DNA of 13,408 bases from JADHLJ01 sp038118725 (lineage in GTDB: Bacteria; Pseudomonadota; Alphaproteobacteria; Thalassobaculales; Thalassobaculaceae). Below, one piece after another: positions 1-5,791 of this stretch. How positions within the stretch are numbered: the stretch's first letter is position 1; each line of letters begins with the position of its first letter. Below the pieces are notes generated by a model, which saw only the letters and a program-made list of their open reading frames with translations, did not search any database and had not been told where the DNA came from. Position numbers and translations under genes: made by a program. The stretch spans positions 1 through 13,408 of the forward strand of contig JAYOIK010000104.1 in NCBI GenBank assembly GCA_038118725.1, in the 5' to 3' direction.

Positions 1-8
1 TCTACCCT

Positions 9-29
9 CTCTGTCTAATCCAGACAAAG
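9..29 (-). other. Small hairpin in the tRNA-Leu trailer
   Basis: Read on the minus strand, the arms CTTTGTCT and AGACAGAG flank the 5-nt loop GGATT and pair over 8 bp with one G-U wobble. It lies about 30 bases past the tRNA CCA end, and a run of five T (minus strand) directly follows the CCA at 60-56. The hairpin has no T-tract after it, so it is not a classical terminator. It may protect the 3' end of the tRNA precursor or guide its processing. The symmetry is visible; the role is a guess. Confidence 0.3.
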
Positions 30-60
30 TGCAGATGAATCAGTGTGTTAGTTGGAAAAA

Positions 61-147
<87 letters not shown>

Positions 148-214
148 GCACCATTTGGGCCGTCATCCCGTTCCACCGGGCCCGCGAGGGCTTGGGAACG
201 CGCGACGAGCCCCT

Positions 215-242
215 CTTTTAGCGACGCGCGCGGATTTATCAA
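215..242 (-). promoter_or_regulatory. Candidate sigma-70-type promoter for tRNA-Leu
   Basis: On the minus strand TTGATA (242-237, five of six matches to TTGACA) is followed after 16 bases by TAAAAG (220-215, four of six matches to TATAAT). Transcription would begin near 208, giving a leader of about 60 nt before the tRNA at 147, to be removed by RNase P. The spacing and position behind a stable-RNA gene make it credible, but this is consensus matching only. Confidence 0.42.
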
Positions 243-286
243 GCCTTGTCGTCACGGAGATGAAAATTAATCCAGTAAATCCACCG

Positions 287-317
287 CTGACATTCCGGGC
301 CGCGCTTGTGCTATAAG
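287..317 (+). promoter_or_regulatory. Candidate promoter for the NDUFA9-like gene
   Basis: CTGACA (287-292) and TATAAG (312-317) resemble the -35 and -10 boxes, separated by 19 bases, which is longer than the ideal 17. They lie 32 bases before the start codon at 349, leaving a short leader that carries the ribosome binding site. This is the best box pair seen ahead of this gene but the spacing is suboptimal. Confidence 0.3.
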
Positions 318-348
318 CGCCTATCGGTCCCGAGGGGAGTAGAGACGG

Positions 349-1302
349 ATGGATGGCAAGCGGGTCACGGTGTTCGGCGGAGCGGGTTTCGTCGGGCGCA
401 CGATCGTTCGAGAATTGGCGCGGCGCGGCGCGCGGGTCACCGTCGGGTGCCGCGACGTGGAGCGCGCGAAATTCCTGAAACCCATGGGGGCGGTCGGCCA
501 GATCACCCCGGTGAAGGCCGATGTCACCAACGCCGGACAGGTCGCCAAGGCCGTGGAGGGCGCCGAGATCGTCATCTCGCTCGTCGGCATTCTTTATCAG
601 TACGGCGGAAACACCTTCGACGCGGTCCAAGCAAGCGGCCCCGGCCTGATCGCCGCGGCGGCGACCGAAGCCGGCGCGAAGCAAATGGTGCATGTTTCGG
701 CGATCGGCGCCGACGCCGACTCCAAGTCAAGCTATGCCAGTTCCAAGGCGATCGGCGAGGCGGCGGTTCGCGAGGCTTTCCCGAACGCGACTATCTTGCG
801 GCCAAGCATCATCTTTGGCCCGGATGACGGCTTCTTCAACAAATTCGCCGGCCTCGCGGGTCTGGCCCCGGCCCTGCCGCTGATCGGCGGCGGCCATACC
901 AGATTTCAGCCGGTTTGCGTTCAGGATGTCGCGGCGGCGGCGCTGGCGGCGCTGGAGCGGAGCGACGCGGCGGGCAAGACCTATGAGCTGGGCGGGCCGA
1001 CGGTTTACAGCTTCCGCCAGCTGATGGAACTGATGATGGCGCATACCAAGCGGCCGCGTCCCTTGATCCCGGTGCCGTTCTGGGCCGCGCGGATCAAGGC
1101 CGGGTTCCTGGAGCTGCTGCCGAAGCCGCTATTGACCCGCGATCAGGTCGAGTTGCTGAAATCCGACAATGTCGTGGCCGAGGATACGCCGGGACTGGCG
1201 GATCTGGGTATCGAGCCCACACCCTGCGAGATCGTGCTGCCGACCTATCTCGACCGGTTCCGGCCCGGAGGTCGCTATAATCGCTCGCGGGTCACCGCCT
1301 GA
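349..1302 (+). CDS. Complex I NDUFA9 subunit family protein (atypical SDR, NAD(P)-binding)
   Basis: A 317-residue atypical short-chain dehydrogenase related to the mitochondrial complex I accessory subunit NDUFA9. Such proteins bind NAD(P)H and in alphaproteobacteria are thought to act at the membrane-associated NADH dehydrogenase or in quinone/lipid metabolism; true catalysis is unproven. The N-terminal Rossmann fold is clear: VTVFGGAGFVG holds the GxxGxxG loop at residues 10-16, and R35 after the second strand fits NADP. HVSAIGAD (115-122) and YASSK (129-133) correspond to the SDR active-site region. RPSIIFGPDDGFFNKFA (151-167) is typical of the NDUFA9 group. The ATG at 349 is preceded by GGGGAG at 334-339. 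The stop lies 13 bases from the stop of convergent uppP. The pairing with uppP near a tRNA-Leu looks like conserved chromosomal context. A general NAD-dependent epimerase is the alternative name. Confidence 0.88.
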   Translation: MDGKRVTVFGGAGFVGRTIVRELARRGARVTVGCRDVERAKFLKPMGAVGQITPVKADVTNAGQVAKAVEGAEIVISLVGILYQYGGNTFDAVQASGPGLIAAAATEAGAKQMVHVSAIGADADSKSSYASSKAIGEAAVREAFPNATILRPSIIFGPDDGFFNKFAGLAGLAPALPLIGGGHTRFQPVCVQDVAAAALAALERSDAAGKTYELGGPTVYSFRQLMELMMAHTKRPRPLIPVPFWAARIKAGFLELLPKPLLTRDQVELLKSDNVVAEDTPGLADLGIEPTPCEIVLPTYLDRFRPGGRYNRSRVTA

Positions 1303-1315
1303 GGGTGATCCAGCG

Positions 1316-2116
1316 TTAGGCGAGGTATATCCAGGCGAGCAACGCGCCGCCGAGCAGGATCCGATAGATCACGAATGGCATGAAGCCGGCCCGGCGCAAC
1401 CAGGCCATCATCACGCTGATCGAGATCAGGGCCGCGACGAATGCCACCCCGGCGGCGAAGGCAGCGTCCAGACCAAGCGATATGTCGCCGGCCTCGTATA
1501 GCTTCAGGCCGCCGAGGGTACCCGCCCCGAGGATCGCCGGAATGCCGAGCAGCAGCGAGAAACGGGCCGCGTCGGCGCGCTCGAAGCCGAGGAATCGCGC
1601 CGCCGTCATGGTCACGCCGGAGCGGCTGGCGCCGGGAATCAGGGCCAGGACCTGCGCCACGCCGATAAACAGCGCCGTGCCGTGGTCCATATGCTCGATC
1701 CGCCGGATGGTCATGCCGATCCGATCTGCGATCCCCAATAGCACGCCAAATCCGATGGTCGACCAGGCGATGACCTCCATGGTCCGGAGCGCGTCGCCGA
1801 GATAGCGCGACACCAGATACCCGGCGATCACCACCGGCACCGAGCCGACGATGATCAGCGTAACCAGACGCAAGCCCGGCTCGCGCCGCCCTTGGAACAT
1901 CCGAAGAAGCCCCACCAGCATCCGGCCGATATCGCGCCAGCAATAGACCATGACCGCGCCCAGGGTTCCCACATGGACGGCGATATCGATCAGTAAGCCT
2001 TGATCCGGCCAATCCATGACATGGGGAACCAGGGCCAGATGGCCGGAGGAGGAAACCGGCAGGAATTCGGTCAATCCCTGGATCACCGCGAGAATGGCGA
2101 GATGAAGCAGCGGCAA
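1316..2116 (-). CDS. uppP: Undecaprenyl-diphosphate phosphatase (BacA/UppP family)
   Basis: A polytopic inner-membrane enzyme that removes one phosphate from undecaprenyl pyrophosphate, recycling the lipid carrier for peptidoglycan and other surface polymers; its overexpression gives bacitracin resistance in other species. Numbered from the TTG start (266 aa, the usual family length), the first signature QGLTEFLPVSSSGHL (residues 13-27) and the second PGASRSGVT (161-169, with the essential Arg165) are both present. Most of the rest is hydrophobic helices. The frame stays open to a GTG at 2191, giving 291 aa with a hydrophilic, Pro/Gly-rich extension of 25 residues that homologues lack. The TTG at 2116 has GAGG four bases before it and begins MPLLHLAILAVIQG, the normal family N-terminus, so I prefer it. 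A possible terminator separates it from the upstream hydrolase gene. Confidence 0.93.
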   Translation of the reverse strand: MPLLHLAILAVIQGLTEFLPVSSSGHLALVPHVMDWPDQGLLIDIAVHVGTLGAVMVYCWRDIGRMLVGLLRMFQGRREPGLRLVTLIIVGSVPVVIAGYLVSRYLGDALRTMEVIAWSTIGFGVLLGIADRIGMTIRRIEHMDHGTALFIGVAQVLALIPGASRSGVTMTAARFLGFERADAARFSLLLGIPAILGAGTLGGLKLYEAGDISLGLDAAFAAGVAFVAALISISVMMAWLRRAGFMPFVIYRILLGGALLAWIYLA

Positions 2117-2216
2117 GAGGCCTCGCAATGGCAATGGCGCATGGGCTCGGTCGTCGTCCGGCCCACCGCCAAGTGATTTAAGTTCGGACACCCTAACACG
2201 CGACCGCTTAACCGCG

Positions 2217-2245
2217 AAAAACCAAAGTTCGCCCGAGAATCGAAC
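2217..2245 (-). terminator. Possible intrinsic terminator after the alpha/beta hydrolase gene
   Basis: On the minus strand GTTCG and CGAAC form a 5-bp stem around a 9-base loop, followed by TTTGGTTTTT. It lies 22 bases past the hydrolase stop codon (2267) and before uppP. The stem is short but the T-rich tail is unusual for this GC-rich sequence. It would make uppP and the hydrolase separate transcription units. Confidence 0.4.
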
Positions 2246-2266
2246 GAAATCTCTAGAAAGTTATCC

Positions 2267-3163
2267 CTATCCCGCGAAAACCCGTTCGAAAAACCGGACG
2301 ATCTCGGCATTGGCGAAATCCGGGCGTTCATAGGGCACGAAGTGGCCGGCCTCGGGCACCACGGTAACGTCGATCTCGTTGAAATATTCCGGAAGCCGGT
2401 CGCTCCACTCCGCCTTCAGGACCGGGTCGCTGGCGCCCCAAAGGACGCGCGTCGGTATGTCGAGAGGCTCGGGCGTGGGAGCGGTTCCCGCCGCCATCTC
2501 GGTCATCACGCGGATTCGAATGTCGTTGAAGCCGATATACCAGTCGAAACCGCCCTGGACATTGCCGGGCAACATGAAGTTATCGACCCAGGCCTCGAGA
2601 TCCTCGTCGAAGGCATTGGGGTCATGGGCCCAATGGGAGAGAAAATACTTGAAATAGATCCGGCGGGTATCGCGGTTGTAACCGACCAGATCGGCGGCGA
2701 AGGCCTTCTGATGAAAGGACTGATACCAGATCTCCTTCAGATGCCCTGGTTCGGCCCAACGTCCACCGATGCCGGGATAGGGGCAGTCAAAGAACAACAG
2801 ACCCGACACGCGCTCAGGCCAGCGTCTCGCGAAGGCCTGGGCCGCATAGGCGCCGACGTCATGACAGACGATACCGGCCCGCGTCAGCCCCAGCCCGTCC
2901 ATTAGCGCCGCGAGATCCTCGGCCAGGACATCCGGCGTCGTCGGGGTCTTGTCCTCGGGATCGCGGAGCCGGGTCTTGCCGAATTTTCGAAGATCCGGCG
3001 CGATCACGTCGAAGCCTTCGGCCAGGACCGGGATGTTCTTGCGCCAGACCCCGGAAAACTCGGGCCAACCATGCAGCAGAACAAGTGGATCGCCGGCCCC
3101 GGCGCGGAGATAGTGAATATCCAGGAGAGTGGTGGAAAGCCTGTTGGAGGTGATGTCGGCCAT
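2267..3163 (-). CDS. Alpha/beta hydrolase, epoxide hydrolase/dehalogenase type
   Basis: A 298-residue cytosolic alpha/beta-fold hydrolase that probably uses an aspartate nucleophile. The oxyanion-hole motif is HGWP at residues 31-34. The nucleophile elbow CHDVGAY places Asp102 where serine hydrolases have Ser. Asp246 (GASDPVL) and His274 (AGHFVPYERPD) complete the triad. The cap region (about 130-220) has WYQSFHQ around 146-152, like the tyrosine-bearing cap of epoxide hydrolases. Asp-nucleophile members hydrolyse epoxides, haloalkanes or haloacetates through an ester intermediate. The residue after the nucleophile is Val103, not the Trp of haloalkane dehalogenases or the Arg of fluoroacetate dehalogenases, which favours epoxide-hydrolase-like chemistry; the substrate is unknown. 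The ATG at 3163 has GGAAG upstream. It is divergent from the dioxygenase gene, with 134 bases between the start codons. Confidence 0.85.
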   Translation of the reverse strand: MADITSNRLSTTLLDIHYLRAGAGDPLVLLHGWPEFSGVWRKNIPVLAEGFDVIAPDLRKFGKTRLRDPEDKTPTTPDVLAEDLAALMDGLGLTRAGIVCHDVGAYAAQAFARRWPERVSGLLFFDCPYPGIGGRWAEPGHLKEIWYQSFHQKAFAADLVGYNRDTRRIYFKYFLSHWAHDPNAFDEDLEAWVDNFMLPGNVQGGFDWYIGFNDIRIRVMTEMAAGTAPTPEPLDIPTRVLWGASDPVLKAEWSDRLPEYFNEIDVTVVPEAGHFVPYERPDFANAEIVRFFERVFAG

Positions 3164-3297
3164 GGTTGCTTCCGGTTCGGCTGATGGGTTGCGCGAGGGT
3201 TTGTCGCGCGCCCATGCTGACCGAAATCACCAGCCGCTTGCAACCATGCGCCACGCGGTGGAAACTGCGGGCTCTCAAGGATATCCGGAGTTCGATC

Positions 3298-4296
3298 ATG
3301 TCCGTCGCCGAGGATCTGACCGTCGACACGCCCAGCATCTTCGGTCGCTTCACCGGGCGCGATGCCTGGACCGGCGCGTTGCTGCGAGCGGATGAGGGCA
3401 CGATCACGCTGTCACCGGAATGTCTCTTGGAAATTCGCGACACCCTCTCCGTGCTGCGGGCCAATCCCCTCCCCGTCCTGACGCTGGGGCCGGACGACGT
3501 GGAGATGCCGGCTTGCGCGGCGGTGATGGCGACGGCGCGGCGGGAACTTGACGAGGGTCTCGGCTTCGCCATCATCGACCGCCTGCCGCTGGACGAAATG
3601 AGCACCGAGGAAGTGATGGCGATTTATTGGCTGCTGGCGCGCATGACCGGCCGGCCGGTGGCGCAGAAATGGATGGATGGCCGGATGCTCTACTCGGTCA
3701 CCGATCTCGGCAGACCGTCGGGTAACGGGGTCCGCCCTGACGTGACCAACGAGGACCAGAGCTTTCACACCGACAATTCCTACAACCTCTGTCCGCCGGA
3801 CCATGTGGGCCTGCTCTGTCTGCACCCGGCGATGGAGGGTGGTATCAGCCGGGTGGTCAGCATGACCGCCGTACATAACCGCATGGACGCCGAGTTCCCG
3901 GATCTGATCGACCGGCTGTACCAACCGTTCTTCTTCGATCGCCAGCGCGAGCACGCGGAGGGCGACGCGATGACCATCCATCGCCCGGTACTCGCCGCCG
4001 AGGAGGGCCGCCTCAGGGTTCGGGTATCGCGCAACCTGATGTACCAGGGCTACAGGCTCGCCGGAAAACCCGTCGACCAGCGGAGCGAGGATGCCTTGGC
4101 GGCCTGGTTCTCGATCGTCGACGACCCCGCCATGTACAAGGAATTCTTCTTCGAGCCGGGACAGATCCAATTCGTGAACAACCGGATCATGGGGCACAAA
4201 CGCACCAAGTTCACCGATTGGCCGGACCCGGCCCGCAAGCGCCATCTGTTGCGGGTCTGGCTACGCGAGCGTGGTCCCCGGTTCTATAACGGCTGA
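3298..4296 (+). CDS. TauD/TfdA family Fe(II)/2-oxoglutarate-dependent dioxygenase
   Basis: A 332-residue enzyme of the TauD/TfdA (clavaminate synthase-like) fold, which couples oxidative decarboxylation of 2-oxoglutarate to hydroxylation of an organic substrate. The iron-binding triad is visible: HTD at residues 157-159 (FHTDNSYN) and the distal His300 in NNRIMGHKRT. Arg319 in RKRHLLRVWL is the probable 2-oxoglutarate carboxylate ligand. The region 165-190 (CPPDHVGLLCLHPAMEGGISRVVS) matches the family core that follows the HxD motif. The frame is open from 3166, but the ATG at 3298 has GGAG at 3287-3290, seven bases away, and the extra 44 residues are Arg/Cys-rich with no family match, so 3298 is preferred. 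The substrate is not deducible; no sulfonate or taurine transport genes are adjacent. The neighbours are a divergent hydrolase and a downstream lipoprotein. Confidence 0.88.
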   Translation: MSVAEDLTVDTPSIFGRFTGRDAWTGALLRADEGTITLSPECLLEIRDTLSVLRANPLPVLTLGPDDVEMPACAAVMATARRELDEGLGFAIIDRLPLDEMSTEEVMAIYWLLARMTGRPVAQKWMDGRMLYSVTDLGRPSGNGVRPDVTNEDQSFHTDNSYNLCPPDHVGLLCLHPAMEGGISRVVSMTAVHNRMDAEFPDLIDRLYQPFFFDRQREHAEGDAMTIHRPVLAAEEGRLRVRVSRNLMYQGYRLAGKPVDQRSEDALAAWFSIVDDPAMYKEFFFEPGQIQFVNNRIMGHKRTKFTDWPDPARKRHLLRVWLRERGPRFYNG

Positions 4297-4335
4297 AGCG
4301 ATACCGCGTAACCACGCGCCACAACCTCGAGGCCT

Positions 4336-4369
4336 CCACGGCATCGTGAACCCCACGGCACCGTGAACC
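4336..4369. repeat. Tandem 17-bp repeat with internal dyads, upstream of the DM13 gene
   Basis: Two abutting copies of CCACGGCAYCGTGAACC (4336-4352 and 4353-4369) differ at one base (T, then C). Each copy contains an inverted repeat: the second has CACGG-CA-CCGTG, perfect over 5-bp arms, and the first has CACG-GCAT-CGTG. The pair is bracketed by ACCTCG (4324-4329) and its reverse complement CGAGGT (4369-4374). The array lies in the 145-base gap between the dioxygenase stop and the lipoprotein start. Adjacent equal-sized dyads are typical of cooperative repressor or activator binding; a folded RNA element is the alternative. Confidence 0.6.
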
Positions 4370-4406
4370 GAGGTCATGTGCGCGTGGGCCGGCGCGACCC
4401 CAAATG

Positions 4407-4430
4407 GCGTTGACGACAACGCTTTTGATT
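4407..4430 (+). terminator. Terminator-like hairpin directly before the DM13 ribosome binding site
   Basis: GCGTTG (4407-4412), loop ACGA, and CAACGC (4417-4422) form a perfect 6-bp stem followed by TTTTGATT (4423-4430). The Shine-Dalgarno GGGGA of the lipoprotein starts at the next base. It may end the dioxygenase transcript, or act as an attenuator in the lipoprotein leader. No clear promoter was found between the hairpin and the start codon. Confidence 0.5.
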
Positions 4431-4441
4431 GGGGACATCTC

Positions 4442-4903
4442 GTGAAAACGCCAACCACATTCGCCGTTCTGGTCGCCGCCACCCTGGCCCTCGGCGCCTG
4501 CTCGCCCTGGTCCAGTTCCTCGCAAGGCGAGGCCAGGGCCGCGACCGGCAAGCACCAGGTCTCTCACGCGATCAAGGGACACGAGACCGCGACCGGGAGC
4601 TTCAAGGGATTGAGCAATCACGTGACGACCGGCACCGCCAGCATCATTCGAAGCGGCAATACCTGGGCGGTCAGCCTCGGCTCCGACTTTACCTTCGACG
4701 GCGCGCCGGATCCCTATGTCGCCTTCGGCAACAAGGGGAGATTCGCCAAGGGCACGAACTTCGCCAAGCTAAGACGAAACAAGGGCGCCCAGGTCTACCC
4801 GGTGCCGGCGGGCCTGGATGTCGGCGACTATCTGGAAGTCTTTCTATGGTGCAAGAAGTTCTCCGTGCCGCTCGGCGTCGCCCGATTGACGCTGACCAAG
4901 TAG
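4442..4903 (+). CDS. DM13 domain-containing lipoprotein
   Basis: A 153-residue probable lipoprotein. The start is a GTG at 4442, with GGGGA at 4431-4435 as ribosome binding site. It yields MKTPTTFAVLVAATLALGAC, a short basic N-region, a hydrophobic core and an LGAC lipobox with the lipidated Cys at residue 20. A Ser-rich linker follows, then a DM13 domain over roughly residues 45-150. The diagnostic parts are GSFKGLSNHVTTGTASI, the LGSDFTFDGAPDPYVAFG segment, YPVPAG and a C-terminal VFLWCKKFSVPLGVARL with the conserved Cys. DM13 is a cytochrome-like/electron-transfer-associated beta domain, but its role in bacterial lipoproteins is not established. The frame extends upstream to an ATG at 4376, but that start lacks a ribosome binding site and would bury the signal peptide. 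A tandem repeat and a hairpin precede it, suggesting regulated expression. Confidence 0.82.
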   Translation: MKTPTTFAVLVAATLALGACSPWSSSSQGEARAATGKHQVSHAIKGHETATGSFKGLSNHVTTGTASIIRSGNTWAVSLGSDFTFDGAPDPYVAFGNKGRFAKGTNFAKLRRNKGAQVYPVPAGLDVGDYLEVFLWCKKFSVPLGVARLTLTK

Positions 4904-4913
4904 CGCGGAGGAA

Positions 4914-4947
4914 GCGGCGACCGGCCTCAAGAGGCCAGCCGCCGTTT
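4914..4947. terminator. Candidate bidirectional terminator between convergent genes
   Basis: The inner stem GGCCTC/GAGGCC (4923-4928, 4931-4936) can fold with an outer stem GCGGC/GCCGC (4914-4918, 4938-4942), followed by CGTTT on the plus strand. It sits between the stop codons of the lipoprotein (4903) and the lactonase-like hydrolase (4962). The stem is strong but the T-tract is only three bases, so termination efficiency is uncertain. Confidence 0.5.
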
Positions 4948-4961
4948 AAACTCTCGACCGC

Positions 4962-5753
4962 CTAGCGGTTATCCATCACCAGTTTGAGCAAGGCGTTGGT
5001 AAAGGCGACGGGTTGCTCGATATTGGCCAGATGCGCGGCATGGGGAATCAGCTCCAATGTCGCGCCGGGGATCGCGTCGGCGATCTCCTTGGCCTGCTCC
5101 GGGGTCGTGCCGGTATCCTCCTCGCCGCAGATCACCACGGTGGGTTTGTTGATCGACGGGTTGGTCGGGCGCATGTCCATGGCCATGATCGCCTTGCCGC
5201 AGCCGATGAAGCCGTCGACCGGGGTCGAGAGGATCATGCCGCGCACCTTCTCGACCTCGTCGGGGATGCGCTGCTGACCGGGATGGGTGAACCAGCGGTC
5301 GATGGTGCCGTCAACCACGGCTTCCATGCCGCCGTGACGAACCGTCTCGATCCGCTGCGCCCAGACATCCTTGGCCGGCATGAAGGCGGCGGTATCGGCG
5401 AGCGCCAGGGTCTTGACCCGGTCGGGATGCCGCACACCTAGCATCTGGCCGACCATGCCGCCCTTGGAAAGGCCGCAATAATGCGCCGAGGCGATGCCGA
5501 GATGATCGAGTAGCCCGGCGGCGTCATCGGCCAGCATCTCGATGCTGTAATCCCCCGCCGGGGCGTCCGACTGGCCGTGGCCGCGGCTGTCATAGCGGAT
5601 CACCCTGAAGCCCTCCATCTCCAGCGGCTCGACCTGGAGGTCCCACATGGTCAGGTTGGAGGCCAGCGAGTTGGACAACAGGATCGGAGTCCCGTCGCCG
5701 GGGCCCGCGACTTCGTAGTAAAGCTGAATGCCGTTGATGGAAGCGTGTGGCAC
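4962..5753 (-). CDS. Alpha/beta hydrolase, 3-oxoadipate enol-lactonase-like
   Basis: A 263-residue serine hydrolase of the alpha/beta fold, closest in motif content to 3-oxoadipate enol-lactonase (PcaD), which opens the enol-lactone ring in aromatic (beta-ketoadipate) degradation. The nucleophile elbow CGLSKGGMVGQ has Ser96; Asp213 (CGEEDTGTTPE) and His241 (HAAHLANIEQP) complete the triad. RYDSRGHGQSDAP (53-65) is typical of this group. PcaD usually reads GLSMGG, so Lys97 is a small departure. No other pca genes are in the window, so lactonase activity on 3-oxoadipate is not assured; a general esterase is possible. The start is GTG at 5753 with GAGAG upstream. It follows the ThDP enzyme after 38 bases on the same strand, so the two are probably co-transcribed. 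Confidence 0.83.
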   Translation of the reverse strand: MPHASINGIQLYYEVAGPGDGTPILLSNSLASNLTMWDLQVEPLEMEGFRVIRYDSRGHGQSDAPAGDYSIEMLADDAAGLLDHLGIASAHYCGLSKGGMVGQMLGVRHPDRVKTLALADTAAFMPAKDVWAQRIETVRHGGMEAVVDGTIDRWFTHPGQQRIPDEVEKVRGMILSTPVDGFIGCGKAIMAMDMRPTNPSINKPTVVICGEEDTGTTPEQAKEIADAIPGATLELIPHAAHLANIEQPVAFTNALLKLVMDNR

Positions 5754-5764
5754 GGCCGTCTCTC

Positions 5765-5776
5765 TTTCGATCGAAA
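5765..5776. promoter_or_regulatory. Perfect 12-bp palindrome in the ThDP enzyme-hydrolase gap
   Basis: TTTCGATCGAAA is its own reverse complement. It lies 12 bases before the GTG start of the lactonase-like gene, in the 38-base gap after the ThDP enzyme stop. On the transcript it can form a small hairpin next to the ribosome binding site. It could be a protein-binding site, an RNA processing element or chance. Confidence 0.3.
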
Positions 5777-5791
5777 AGTCGGTCCCGGCGA

